This document shows positions 1 through 11,898 of a stretch of DNA of 64,000 nt, in pieces. The stretch's first letter is position 1, and each line of letters opens with the position of its first letter. This DNA comes from Globodera rostochiensis (lineage: Eukaryota > Nematoda > Chromadorea > Rhabditida > Heteroderidae): the NCBI GenBank assembly GCA_018350325.1, contig JAEVLN010000006.1:3958056-4022055 (forward strand). The letters are read 5' to 3'. A program made the position numbers and the translations under genes. Below the pieces are notes generated by a model. It was not told the DNA's origin. It worked only from the letters and a program-made list of their open reading frames with translations, and searched no databases.

Positions 1-44
1 TTTTGAACGGGGTTTAAATTTTGAATAATTTCCCAACTCCGTAG

Positions 45-205
45 TCCAGAGTCTCGAGACTCTTGCACAGCCAGCCCTCCCCAGGTTCGAACGGGCGCCA
101 GACTAGGAAATATTCGGTCCGGGCTAAAGCCCGGTATTCGCCCGGCAAAGCCCGCCCGGACAAAAAATTAAAAAGACCGGAAATCCGCCCGGGTTTTTTC
201 ATTGT
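45..205. repeat. Inverted scrap of a duplicated upstream segment, then a CCCGGGC-rich repeat
   Basis: Bases 45-75 carry GTCTCGAGACTCTTGCACAG, the reverse complement of a stretch near 2,395-2,420 and 9,570-9,600, so a third, inverted scrap of that segment lies here. Bases 100-205 repeat CCCGGGCTAAAGCCCGG-like words, as do 580-700. Together these look like the two ends of one element whose termini I could not fix. I see no gene in 1-980. Confidence 0.5.
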
Positions 206-579
206 CATTTTCATTCTTTTAAATTAACATCCAACAGAAATGCCAAACTATTATAAAGAAAATGAAATATTTACATCGCACAGTTGTATTAGTTTTATAA
301 ATAAGGCTGCAATTTATATGGATAAAAAATATTGAAATATAGCCATAAAATGATCAAAAATTGCAAAATGTGGACCAAATAACATAAAATGAGATTTAAC
401 CGCATTTACATATTTGTTCATTTTATTTTTTGATCTCAAAAAAGCATTATGCGAAGAATTTATATGGATTTATCGCACATGTTTAGGAATGATCAATCTT
501 GTCACCTTCTAGCGCGAAAAATTTTTGTACCTTTCATGCTGTTTCAAAAATTTTTTTCATATATTCGCCTGATATTCGG

Positions 580-705
580 ATTTTTTCAGAATCCCGGGCT
601 AAAGCCCGGGATTCGCCCGGCAAAGCCCACCCGACTATTTTTGGGTTGCCCGGAAAAAAGTCCGCCCGGAGCCAACCCGATTATTCGAACCCTAATTCAG
701 GAGAT
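580..705. repeat. CCCGGGC-rich repeat, partner of 100-205
   Basis: The same CCCGGGCTAAAGCCCGGG and CGCCCGGCAAAGCCC words as at 100-205 recur here, ending in AACCCTAA, which looks like a hAT-type end. Bases 206-580 between them are AT-rich with nothing recognisable. About 820-885 holds a decayed tRNA box-B-like segment on the minus strand (GGGTTCTAATCC). Confidence 0.45.
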
Positions 706-982
706 AGGGCAAATTTTTTTTCTAAAAATCTTATTTTTGCGCGTATTTTAATTAAAATATTTGAAAATTATTAAAAAATGCTTCTTTAGTGAAAGAGCGA
801 AGAGAATAGGGGCCGAACTAAAGTGAAATGATCGAACTCAAGCGGATTAGAACCCACACAAACACTTCATGACCATCGATTTCTTGTCACTCATCTTGAA
901 AAAAGAAATAAAATTTTCGACAAAAAGTACGCGTCCACCACAGTCAAGCCCTCAGAAAAATGAATTTTCTCACTCAATGATA

Positions 983-1121
983 TAGGGTGTATGCTAACCC
1001 CGACCCCGAATCGGGGTTGGGGTTCGGGGTCGGGGTTTTTCGGGGTCAGAAAGGCCGGGATCGGGGAAAACCCCGAAAAATGGCCTAAATTTGCGAGGTC
1101 GGGGTCGAGATGACAACCCTA
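983..1121. mobile_element. Short CCCCGA-array MITE-like element
   Basis: It begins TAGGGTGTATG and ends ATGACAACCCTA, with an interior of CCCCGAC/GTCGGGG repeats. The ends are inverted-repeat-like, but I found no clean 8-bp duplication, so it is weaker than the other MITE calls. The same array type occurs at 41,819-41,997 with a perfect duplication. Confidence 0.45.
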
Positions 1122-1622
1122 TTTTAGATAACAATTCACAAGTTTTTTATTACTTTTTTGATTGTACAATTCGCTGAACATTTAAAAATTTATAACTTTG
1201 TCTATAGTTGAACTAACTTTATTCAAAGCTGAACGACCTTACTTGCAATAGTGTCATAAAATGCAGAAACCCCAATTTTCTTAACAAGATTCATTAATTT
1301 TTTTGAAAATTGCAGACAGAGAAAAAGTCTGGAGTAGCAGAACATTGGTAGAAAGAGAGAGAAATAGTGTGCTATAATTCGCCTTTCTCTCAATTGCTTT
1401 AATCGGTATAATACTAAAAAATTTTTGTTGACTTTGATGTTTGTAGCTTTGGTTGGAGTTTCTAGAGCCAATTCATGTTTCCATATTTTTCCAATATGAA
1501 AATTTTTTATCCATTGCATCCATATTTTGCAATTTTGCGCCAATATTTGGTCCATATTTTACAATTTTGATCAATATTTTATGGTTTCGAGTTTGTATCC
1601 ATATAATTTGTAGCCCTACTTA

Positions 1623-1860
1623 TTACTGTTCTGAAGTTCGAACCGTGTTTATGTGAAGATGGTAGACATGCGTGCGGAGGAGCATGCGTAGCGTAACATC
1701 ATTAAACTCGGTCTCGGCAACCAACAGAATGGCTTCATTTCCTTGGAACACACACATAGTTTATCCATTTTTCCCGTTACATCTCGTATAATTTTACCAA
1801 GTGGAAATGTGGGATTCGGACTGTCTTTCTCCAAACCCAAAGCGCGCATCTGAGGACGGG
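1623..1860 (-). pseudogene. Decayed copy of the terminal exon of the 6.9-8.8 kb gene
   Basis: Read on the minus strand, about 1,623-1,745 translates to a segment containing NEAILLVAETE and RTHVYHLHINTVRT. The exon at 6,887-7,109 has NEAILLVGESE and RTHVYHLHIDTVRT. Many differences between the copies are silent, so both were once under coding constraint. Upstream (1,746-1,860) the frame breaks up. The central exons of the intact copy are absent here. I call it a truncated, degenerate paralogue. Confidence 0.7.
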
Positions 1861-2124
1861 AAATAGGGCTTATGATGGACAGATTGTTTTGGGGGGGGGG
1901 GGTTATTCTTTAGGAAAGTTTATTTTGGAGCAATTTTCTTTTGGAGAATTTTAAATTCTTTAAGAAAATGCCCAAAAAGAAAAAAACCCTACTAAATTTC
2001 TCATTTGATCATTTTATATGTGATTCTGAGTTGTTGGACCAAGTCAAATTTGGTGAAAAGTACCATTAATAAAGTTTTAACATTAAATTCAAATATGTGT
2101 AACAACACGCTTAAAAATTATTTT

Positions 2125-2440
2125 TTATTTTTGAGCTGCCAACATGATTCTTGGGTTTTGCCGATGTCATTAAAATAAATAATGATGGACAAAATCGGCC
2201 GGGGCTTCTCAACTCCATTGCTCTAGAGCGGCGGATTGATATGTAGAGCCCTTTCAAGCGCTATGTTTGTTTATCAATGGATTGGTGAGGCAGAGAAAAA
2301 TTGTTTGTAAGCGAGCGAGAAAAGCCTATTTAGAGACAACGCGAGAGAAGGGCAGTAGAGAGATGCAGAAGAAAGAGCGACGAATGTGGTGGGCTGGCTG
2401 TGCAAGAGTCTCGAGACTCTCGACAACCGAGTTGAGAAAT
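2125..2440 (-). pseudogene. Remnant of first exon and upstream region of the same duplicated gene
   Basis: Bases 2,130-2,170 match the 3' end of exon 1 and the splice donor of the 6.9-8.8 kb gene (words GATTCTTGGG and GCCGATGTCAT). Bases 2,210-2,430 match 9,345-9,605 (words GATTGATATGTA versus GGTTGATATGTA, and GTGCAAGAGTCTCGA). Hence 1,623-2,440 is a shortened copy of the locus at 6,887-9,610, retaining the first and last exons and the upstream DNA but missing the middle. Confidence 0.65.
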
Positions 2441-2489
2441 TTAAATAGTTTTTACCGTGGTAGTTATAGGTATATATAACCACCAAGAA

Positions 2490-3446
2490 TAATTAATTTG
2501 GTGTGGCTAATATAAGAAATTGGAAATTCGTTTTAATGATCCCGGGGAAGGGGGTGACTTTGGTCCCAGGGAATAGCCCGGGGTACCAATTACTTAAGCG
2601 CAAACCAAAGGCCTAATCTTTAGGGGTGCAATTTTGGAGTTTATTGCATTTTTCTTAAGGAATTTTTATCGAAAAAGTCAATCTATAGGGGTTCTTTTTT
2701 TGTAAATTTTAAAAAGTCAATCTTTAGGGGTGTCTTTTGAGTTTAATGCATTTTTCTTAAAGAATTTGTTTCAGAATTCAATTTTAGGCTTCAAATTTTT
2801 GTTTTTTATGGCAGTTTGTTAAGAAAATCGATCCAAAAACTACTTTTGCAAAACAAACGGGCCACTCTATGATTTTTTCGTGATATATTATGAACATATC
2901 CCAAAAAATTAAAAAATAAGTAAGTCGATGCATTAAATATAAAGAAGCGAAAGTCCTAATAATTTATTGATGGGTTGTAAAATGAAGAGAAAAGCGAATT
3001 ATTGCATACTATTTCTTTCTCTTTCTTTCAATGTCTGATACTCTCACACTTTTTTCTCTGTTATCTTTGCTTTCAATCTCTTTTTAACAACTGTTCTCTT
3101 TACTATTTGGCTTTATTGAGTAAACAATCGGGATACAAATGCGGGGAAAGAAAATAAATCAGGCGGATCTGGTATTTCTAAAATAGTTGGATAAATCGCT
3201 TGGTGTTGCTCCACTTCATTGGAGTTATTTGTCAAGTTGTTGGAACTGGATTTTGGTAGGATTCATTTTTTTAAATGCATACCATATTCCCATAATTTGA
3301 TTAATTTTAAAAATAACGAGCCCAGGGTGTTCTGTCGTCATCGCAGACGCAAAAAAACCAAAAAGGCGTTGTATTTTCTTTTAGGTGATGCGGACCAAAA
3401 ACTAAAATAGTCCTCCGGTAACAAGCCCTCCTTATCCACAGGATAG
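2490..3446. other. Intergenic, AT-rich, no gene seen
   Basis: Low-complexity AT-rich DNA with a pyrimidine-rich tract (about 3,005-3,110). Short reading frames here have no recognisable domain and no splice-supported extension. Confidence 0.6.
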
Positions 3447-3454
3447 GTATAGAG

Positions 3455-4327
3455 CAGGGCTGGGCAAAATCGGAAAATAAAATCCGAAATCCGAATTCCG
3501 AAATTCCGGAAAACCAAAAATCCGTAAGGATTTTAAATCCGAAATCCGAATTCACGAAAATCCCGAAATTTTTCCGGAATCCGAAACCCGAAATCCGAAA
3601 TTTTTTCAAGGGAAATTTTTGCACTAATCGAATAAAAAAAAAAGTGGTTTTCTATCTTATTTGTGCTTCACTCCGATATGCAATAATTATTACAAGGGTT
3701 GAGCGGGACCGGGACTTACCGGGACCAAAAAAACCGGGACCGGGACCAGACTAGCCGCGACTTTTCAAGGGAGATTATTTTTTTTTGTAATGTTCAATGG
3801 TAAAACAAAAAATTTTTGTTTTTATTCAAAAATATCTTCTTCATTGTCTTTAACTTTAATTTTATCATCATCATTCTTTTTTGAGATTCTGCTTTACTTT
3901 TAGGGAGGGTGGGGGTCGGCGATGCCGATAGGCGCCGCCGGGGAATTTTTTGAACATTTTAATGATATTTGTTAAGGAAATTGAAGCAAAAATTCAAGAA
4001 GATGTGATGAATTTATTTCAAAAATTCTTGTATCTATTCCTTTTTTGCGCGCATTTTTAATTAAAAAAATTCGAATATTTATTTTAATAATTTTATTAAT
4101 GAGGGGATGTCTCGGGGATTTGAACCCATACCAAAAGTTCAATTGTCCCACCACTCACCACTATACCAACACCAAACGTTCTGTACCTCAAAAATCCCAT
4201 TCTTAGGGGTGTTAAATTCCGAAATTTTGCTCAAATTCCGAAATCCGAATCCGAAATCCGAAACGGCCAAAAAACCCGAAATTTTCCGGAATCCGAAATT
4301 TCGGATCCGAAATTTTGCCCAGCCCTG
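3455..4327. mobile_element. Non-autonomous hAT-like element with perfect 8-bp duplication
   Basis: The left end is CAGGGCTGGGCAAAATCGG and the right end is TTTTGCCCAGCCCTG. It is flanked by GTATAGAG at 3,447-3,454 and 4,328-4,335, an exact 8-bp target duplication typical of the hAT superfamily. Both subterminal regions are arrays of CCGAAAT/ATCCGAA words. The interior holds the GC-rich palindromic core (GCCGATAGGCGCCGCC, about 3,920-3,945). On the minus strand, about 4,105-4,170, it holds a tRNA-like segment with box-A-like TGGTATAGTGGTGAGTGG and box-B-like GGTTCAAATCC. No transposase is encoded. Confidence 0.85.
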
Positions 4328-4904
4328 GTATAGAGGCTAAAATATATGGCACACAATCCTTTTGTTTACCCAGTTGCTCCTTTCTCATCCAAAAGCGCTG
4401 TTAGCTTCCAAAAAGAAAGCAATTTCAGAGGCCAAATCACTGGAGGCGAGCGATACAAGAGAAATAAACGATCGTCTGATGTCGTTTCTCCAAAAACTAT
4501 GCCTTCCCTGTCAGGCCAGAAAGATCTTTGCGCGCGAAAAAAACGCTTGAATCTGCAAAATTAGTTTTAAAAATGGTGAAACTTTAAATACAAACGTGCA
4601 GCGCCGTTCCAATGGCCAAATTTGCAATTGCACATAGCAATTCTCGATGTAATTCAAAAGCAAAAGGCCCTTGTCAAAACGGACTCGTTGGAAGTAATAT
4701 TTTCCAGGCTGGCAAAAATGACAAAAGGTTTCGTGATCTTAACAACTAAATTCAAAAACGTAAGTGTATTTTTACAATTTTGAAACTTACCAAATAGTGG
4801 CAAAAATAGTTTCGAAAAGCCATTTTTACCTAAAATATCTACGTCACTATATTGGAGTGGCAAAACGATAAAAAATAGCTCTCATACTATTGCTATGGTT
4901 GGTG

Positions 4905-5340
4905 CCAAGCCCTTTTTGCAAAGAAATGTTTGTAAATTATGTATTCACGGGGAACTGCCGATGAGTCGGAATCCCATCCGAGCTCTTTCGATTGATACTA
5001 ATTACAACTAGCTATCTTGAGCATAACCAAAGTTAGGACAGGAAAGGGCGAGTTTATAGGAAATGAACTTCTTTTCAAGTTATAACTTTTTTTGCAAGCC
5101 AACAGAATCAGGAGAAATTACTATCAATCGAAAGCTCTCGTTGAGCTGAGTAATATTACAAAAGAAAGAGAATCATTTGGAGTAGTTTGAAAAAAATTGA
5201 AACAAAAAATAGTCGCCAGTAGCCGAGCAGCACCACTCCGTTGCCGCCAGGTCCTTTTTGAAAAAAATGTTTTTAAATTATGTATTCACAGGGATTGGCG
5301 AATCTGCCGATGTGTCGTCATCCCATCGCTCCCAGCTGGA
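4905..5340. repeat. Local duplicated segment, two copies about 330 bp apart
   Basis: AATTATGTATTCACGGGGAA with nearby CTGCCGATGAGTCG (near 4,940-4,980) recurs with changes near 5,275-5,320. Read on the minus strand the two could be related short exon remnants rich in Asp and Ser, but no splice sites or family support this. The rest of 4,336-6,880 is AT-rich DNA plus one GC-core repeat at about 5,985-6,245. Confidence 0.4.
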
Positions 5341-5984
5341 ATTCGCATCATTGAAAAAAAGACACTTATGATGCATGTCCACCTGTAAATGATAGGTACT
5401 TCTTATCAACTTCTCCCAAATCAAAATTAAATTTGGGTAATGGTAAAGAATACAAGTCCTGCTTTGTTTAAATGGGTGTTTTATGTAATTCTTAAAAGTT
5501 CTCGGGGATTTTCGAGGCGCTGATCTGACTGCTCAAGAGCTGTTAGGTTTTGATCAAAAACAAAAACCGCACATATTAGGCAAATATTCTATTACTCTGT
5601 AGAAAAGGGGCAACATCTTTTGCTTTTGATGCTTTTCTTTGTTTGTTGCGGCGTCCTCTTCAATCAAATGCACAAAAATTTGGTCACTGTGAGAAACTGG
5701 GCACGAAACGCGATGCAGGCGGTGATTATCAGGCTATAAAAGAGAAAATGGTTGTAAATTTAAATAAGTAAGTTATTTATTTTAAAACCAAAAAAATTAA
5801 TTTAACGAGATATTGGAAAATAAGACCTGCTCGATAGGCACAGGGAAGTCAATTTTTGTCGCGAACGCAATTGAACGCCCCTTAAATTGCTAACATATTA
5901 TTTAGAGCCCGTTATTTTGAAAAATCAAGTATGGATTTTGCGAAAGTCTGGATTTGGATTTTCTGGACCAAAAAACCGGTGGAG

Positions 5985-6245
5985 CCACTCAGGCCCGTAG
6001 CCAGAAAAAATTTTCGGGTACGGGGGCAAGCTAAAAAAAAAAAGTCGATTTTGGGTCCATTTTTGGGTATTTATTGCATTTTTCCTTAAGAATGTTTCCA
6101 GAAGAAAATTTTCGCAAAAGAAATTGCTTTTCGAATTTTTAAAATACAAATTTTTTGAGAATTCTGCTTTACTTCTGCTGGGGAGGGCGGAGGGCGAGGT
6201 CGGCGCTTCCGGCCGATAGGCGCCGCCGAAAATTTTGAATTTTAG
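5985..6245. repeat. Fragment with the GGCGCC palindromic core
   Basis: It starts with a GGCCCGTAGCCAGAAAA word that recurs at about 33,715 and in part at 43,500. It then contains TTCTGCTTTACTTCTG, GGCCGATAGGCGCCGCC and TTGAATTTTAGACTCAATTT. This is the conserved interior module found in several elements of this window; the termini are not defined here. Confidence 0.6.
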
Positions 6246-6886
6246 ACTCAATTTGTTAACAGATTTGAAACCAAAAAAAAATTATAGCAATTTTTTGAAG
6301 CTTTTTAAGAATGGGAGAGGTCGTCGGTTAAGCTAAAAATAATAGTCAAAAAATTATCACTTTATTTTGAGTTTTTGTGTGAGGTTTTTGAAAATTTGGC
6401 GATTGTCACTAAAATTACAAATTTGCGGGAAAAATCCACCAAAAATTGACAAAGCTGATAACTTTTTAAAAATTTCCTGACGGTTTCGATCCGATTCTGC
6501 GCTCCAAGCCATTTACTCTATTCATTTCAACAAGAGACAGGACGAGGTCGGGATCCCAGAACAATTTCCTCGGGATTCCGGAGGTCTCGGAGCCGGTCAG
6601 TTCGGCGCTGTTAGTTTGGCGCATTAATAAACGACCTTTTCTGTGCCGCGGCAATTTTGAATTATGACTTTTTCCCGCCTTAAAATTTCCCATTTATTAA
6701 TTAGTTGACTATTTCATTTTTCAATATAAATGTGTTTACACGACCTACAATTCCTGGACCGGGACCTTGGGATCAGGCCTGACAATTTTTTTGTTCGAGA
6801 TCGGTTTCTGGTCGCGAGTCCCACGATCCCTCAAATAAACGGTTTTTTTTTTCGCTGGGTTATAGCACTGCTGGTTTCAAAACTTA

Positions 6887-8795
6887 TCAGTGCCCCGAAG
6901 TTCGAACCGTGTCAATGTGAAGATGGTAGACATGCGTGCGGAGGAACAGGCGTAGATGAGTAACAGCATCTATCTCTGACTCGCCAACCAACAGGATGGC
7001 TTCATTGTCTGACATAAAGTGGAAGTGCCAACGATATTCGGAAGTGCACGGCTCCCATTCACCAATCTTGATTGGCTCTGTGATAAAGAGGGTTGTGGTA
7101 TTTGTTGAACTGTAGTGTCGAGTCTCGCGTTCAGAATATTTTCAAACAAATTTAACTATTAATTCCCAGAGGAAATTAATGATCTCTTATGGCGTTTTAA
7201 GTTTTATTTTTTTATTTAAACGAAGCAAGAGAAATTGCCAAAAAAAAATCCCGACCCCGAGCGGTATCTAAAAACGCGTACCACCGGCAAGTGCCATGTC
7301 CATCCTTTGCAGTGTGTTGTTGTTACGAATGAGTCGGAGCAACCGGACCGGACCATCCTCTGGTCCGAATGCCAAGTCACCCCTATGGAAACGCTTATAA
7401 GCGCCCTCCCTGGTGACAGTGCCATCCTCGGCAAGGCCCGGGTAGATACAAATGCCGTAGAAATTGGCACATGAACGGTCCAACCAGAGCCGGTCGCCTG
7501 TGTCGATCATTCCGCCCAACTGGACATGGCCAATCCGTTCCGGTGAACGGATACGTTCGCGCACATTCACGCGATAGACCTAAAAGAATTGGATTTTTCA
7601 AAAAAAAGCGGGCGGAAAAGACGTAATTCTCTTTTTTCTTTTGTTTCTGTTTTAACTGCCAGTTAGAAAAATATATTACGCAGGTTATTCTTAAATATTT
7701 TATTGTTTGGCTTGCTCAAGCGTTCACATATTTAAGGGGGGGGGGGGGGTACGAACCAGGGGATCTATCCGGATGCCGGACATTTGCGGGTCTGGCATGA
7801 CAGGATTTCGTACTTTTTGGTGAAATCTGAAATTAAATCCGGCATTTGCCGCGGGGAGAAGGGGACGACGGGGTCGGCGACACGATTGAATTTGTTAAAA
7901 AATGGCCCATTCTCAACAAATGCATAAAAACAGAGAATTCTTACCATAAAAATCGAACATTTTTTGACAAACTCTAAAAATACACCCCCTAAAAATTGAC
8001 ATTTTTCGGTACCCCCCCCCCTAAGGCAAAATTGTATTTTGACTAGACGACGGCAAGGGCGCGTACCCAGGAATGAAATTTGAGAAAAAAACCCCATAGC
8101 GTCGAGGACCCTTTTTGGTTTTGCACCATTCGTAATTTTTGGACCAATTTTGCTTCAATAACCCGAAATTTCGGATCCGAAATTTTGCCTATCCCTGGCA
8201 CACACCTCGCAGGGACTGTCTTCGAAAAACATATGCCGAGTGGTTGCGTAGTACCAGTACTCCGGGACGACGGACGCGCTGTCACAATCGCTGTTGTTGC
8301 TGTTGCTCTTGCTGCTGTTGGTGTAGGAGAAGTCCATGTGGACGAATTTGCGATAATCTGAGGACGATTTTTTATTAAAATAATGTTAAAAAAATCTTTT
8401 TCAACTTTAAAAAGTTTCTTTCAAATTTAAATTGTATACGAGGGGAGTGGTGAGGGGGGAGTGGGGTTTCCAGCAAGTGGACGGGCGGGAGATGATATCG
8501 TTTGTCGTTTGGGGTTTTTTGTGTATTTTTAAAATTCTTTTTATCTTGGAGCAATTTTTACCAACATTAAAAAATCATCAAAAATTTGCCCCCCTGCTGG
8601 TCTCTGGTAGAACACAAAAATTTTACCCACAAGACTGATTTTCTGAAATAATTCATTATGAAAATATCCAAAAAAAAATACGCCCATAAGAATAATACCC
8701 TAAAGATTATTCTTGTTTTGAGCTGCCAAACCTGATTCTTGGGGTTTGCCGATGTCATCCGGCGGCCACATGTTGAAGGAGTACGAGCCAAACAT
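6887..8795 (-). CDS. Four-exon protein of unknown family (intact copy of a duplicated gene)
   Basis: Exons on the minus strand: 8,795-8,732 (starts MFGSYSFNMWPPDD), 8,357-8,206, 7,579-about 7,270, and a terminal exon 7,109-6,887. The first two junctions are GT-AG and phase-consistent. Exon 2 carries a Ser/Asn tract then EYWYYATTRHMFFEDSPCE. Exon 3 carries RIGHVQLGGMIDTGDRLW and CANFYGICIYPG. The frame of the third exon can also end at a TAG at 7,268-7,270. The terminal exon (IKIGEWEPCTSEYRWHFHF, then NEAILLVGESE) is supported because a diverged copy persists at 1,623-1,745, but its acceptor phase does not fit my exon 3 donor, so a small exon may be missing. I do not recognise the family, and no signal peptide is evident. 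The 5' region (9,345-9,610) is duplicated with the paralogue. Confidence 0.6.
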
Positions 8796-9339
8796 TATTA
8801 TTATTGAATTCGTTTTCGGTTTATAGCCAAATTGGTAAAATAAAAAAAGACACTATTTAGCCATTGTCATTTTTACTTTACAAAATATGATGGGTTGTTT
8901 TAAAGTTGTCGATTTTTTTTTGAATATAATAAATAAAATAAGAAACCAATATGATGATTAGGGATGGCATTTATATGCACATTATTTCAAAAATTTTTCT
9001 GAAATGCCTTTAATTTACATATAAAATTTTTTATTTCTCTTATAAATTACTTCAATTAGGAAAATCTCGCCCATTTTTTGCTATATTTGAAAAATTTTGG
9101 GGAAATTTTATTTTGAATTTGGAAACTTATGGCATATTTTGCAATTTTTGGTGCATATTTTATGCGCATATTTCAAATAAATGCCATCCCTAATGATGAT
9201 GCTTAAAATTCGGAAATGCTATAATAATTTTAAAATGTGTTTTTAATTTTAAATAATAAACATTTTACTAGACCCCAGGTACAAATACTAAGGGTTGTTA
9301 CAAAGAATAAGAAAAATAATTGAGAAAGTAAAATCTCCC

Positions 9340-9610
9340 TCCCGGGGATTGCTCAAAATTTTCATTGCTCTCAAGCGGCGGCGGGTTGATATGTAAAGTC
9401 CTTTTCACGCCGCCGGCGCTATGTATGACGTTTTGGTATGTATGGATTGGTAATGCAGAGAAAAGTTGTTTGTAAGCGAGCCAACGAGAGCGGAGCAGCA
9501 GCAAGCCTAGAGACAACACAAGAGTAGGGTAGCAGAGATGCAGAAGAAAGGCCGATGAATAGGAAGGGCGCTGGCTGTGCAAGAGTCTCGATACTCTCGA
9601 TAACTGAGCA
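9340..9610. repeat. Duplicated upstream segment of the minus-strand gene
   Basis: This segment matches 2,210-2,440 in the same orientation, with shared words such as GTTTGTAAGCGAGC and GGCTGTGCAAGAGTCTCGA. It lies 550-800 bp upstream of the 8,795 start and could include its promoter. The rest of 8,796-10,290 is AT-rich with no gene seen. Confidence 0.55.
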
Positions 9611-10299
9611 GGGATGGGTCGAACCCTTTCGATTTCGATAATTTCAAGGGTTTTCTTTCGGTTTTTCCGAGGTCAGAAAAAGGGAAAAATTATGAAATTT
9701 TAAGTTATTTTTTTAAGAAAATTGCTTAGAAATCCCTTTAAAAAGGCTTTGTTAAGCGTTGAGTATAAAATTCAATAGTAATATTAATTACACTGTTTTC
9801 AAATTTTATTTATTTTTTATTTTTTCTTATTTACACTGCATACAAGCTCTTTTTAAACGCAAAGAAAAGCATTTTTTATACTAAAAATAAATTCTTTAAA
9901 AGATAACAAACTGCTTAATATTTTTTAAAATTAAATTTCTTAAAAATTAATTCTTTTTTATTAATTTAAAAATATTTCAAGATTGAAATTTTTGTCATAA
10001 AGTTCGCAAGACCACCGCCTAGACCTCGGGCAAAAATTTAAAAACCGGGACCCGACTTTCGAAATTATTTTCAAAAACAGCCAACTTTCTCGAAAATCGA
10101 AAGTCAAAGAAAAAAAAAACGTCAAAACTCGAAATTTCAATACAGCCCTGACCAAAACTAGAGACCGGACCAAAACAAATAATTGGGAAAATGTTTGGAT
10201 TATTTGTACAAATAGTACACCAAATATTTGTTTTTTGGTAAAATTTTCGAAAAACCAAACATTACCAAATAATGCCAAAATATTTGTTTGGTCTGGCTG

Positions 10300-11284
10300 C
10301 AGGCATGGCCATGGATACAAATTTTTAAATCTGTATCCGGATTATCCGTGCCTTTTGTATCCGTATCCGTTTGTATCCGTTTCATTTTTCGAAAATCATA
10401 TCCGTATCCAATCCGCGGATATCCGCAATATCCGCTGAGAAATTTTTCCCAATTTTTTAAACCAAAAATTGCGAAATTTTTTTCTCAGTACATATCTTAT
10501 TGTTAATCTTCACATTCGACATCATTGCACAGCATGAGATTGACATTGCGGGTACGGGCAGTGCCTTTTTTCAAGAAACCTTTAATTTTTCTGGGAAGGA
10601 TAGCCCGACGGTGCCAGCAGGCGCCGCCGGAAAAACTTTTACGATTTTTGTTAAGAAAATTGCTCAAAAATTTCGAATTTTTGCCGATTTGCAAATTTTT
10701 CAAAAATGCAAATTTTTTTTGAGAACTTCAGGGGTGGGGGGGGGGGGTCGGCGGTGCCGATAGGCGCCGCCGAGAAAATTTTGAAATTTTTACTAAATTT
10801 GTTAAGGGATTTTCAACCAAAATTTAAAAAATGCTGTGATAAATTTTTTTCAAAAATTCTTTTTTTGCACTCATTTTAATTAAAAAATATTTGAAAAAAT
10901 TAAAAAAACATTGTTATTAATGGGGGAAGTGTTTTTGTGACTCGAGGCAAAACAATTAATAAGTGCATGCACTCAAGCGGGTTCGAACCCACACATAATA
11001 TTTGATACGTCGAAGAGGCAAACCAATATACCACAGTTTTGATATTGGCAACCTTGTAAAAAAGATGAAATTTTTGTCAAAAAGTACGGAAGACCACCGC
11101 CATTTCCTCGGCAAAAATTAAAAATGATTAAAACCACATTGGTACTCAAATATACGGATATGCGCGGATATCCGCGGATTTGACTTTCATATCCGTGTCC
11201 ATCCGTATCCGTACATTTTTTGAAATTCCGTATCCGTATCCATCCATATCCGGATAATCCGCGGGATATCCGTGTCCATGCCTG
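10300..11284. mobile_element. Non-autonomous hAT-like element with TATCCG subterminal arrays
   Basis: The left end CAGGCATGGCCATGGATAC and right end CCGTGTCCATGCCTG are inverted. They are flanked by TCTGGCTG at 10,292-10,299 and 11,285-11,292, an exact 8-bp duplication. Subterminal regions (10,320-10,440 and 11,145-11,275) are arrays of TATCCG/CGGATA. The interior has the palindromic core GGTGCCGATAGGCGCCGCCG (about 10,750-10,775). It then has an AATTAAAAAATATTTG stretch and a tRNA-like segment on the minus strand with GGTTCGAACCC (about 10,980). The interior order is the same as in the 3,455-4,327 element although the ends differ. Confidence 0.85.
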
Positions 11285-11292
11285 TCTGGCTG

Positions 11293-11898
11293 TCCGCTCT
11301 CTAACCAGAACTCATTTAAAACACATTCTGAAGTAATTTTAGTTGACACCACGAATATGACCTTTCAATTTATCGGATTTTACGTTTTTAACAGTTTTTG
11401 AATCGGTTTGGTTAGTGTTTCAATTTGAATTTTTTTCAAAAATTGAACCGGTTCAAAAACCGGTTTAAATGCTCGTCCCAATAAAGTTTTTGATCATTCT
11501 ATCGGTTTCATCCCCTAAGAAAACCTATTAAAGTGTTTTTGAATGATTTTGAGTTTTGGCCCTATGATCCATTTTTTACCTTTAATGTTAGTTCGGCAAT
11601 CCCTGGCCTTTCATATAAAATCTATTGTGGGGGATGAAAAAAATGATTGATGAAAATATTAGTGGGCGGAAATTAATTTTGCATCATAAAGCCTCGTGAA
11701 AATGTCATGAATGCCATGGCACATTGAGTAGTTCCGCAACAACTCTCCAATCTTACTGGCAATCCACGAATTGTATTGATTCTATTGCCTACTCTTCATA
11801 TAAATTATAAGAAAAATTTAAATTTGATTATTTATTAACTAATTATGTAATATAAATATTTAAATTAATTCTTATTCATAAACGCTTATTTAGATTAA
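11293..11898 (+). promoter_or_regulatory. Upstream region of the secreted repeat-protein gene with an ATGCCA motif
   Basis: No gene is seen. At 11,711-11,716 is ATGCCA, immediately followed by TGGCAC, about 185 bp before the start codon. ATGCCA is the reported dorsal-gland (DOG-box) motif of cyst-nematode effector promoters. One copy of a six-base word has little weight by itself. Confidence 0.25.
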
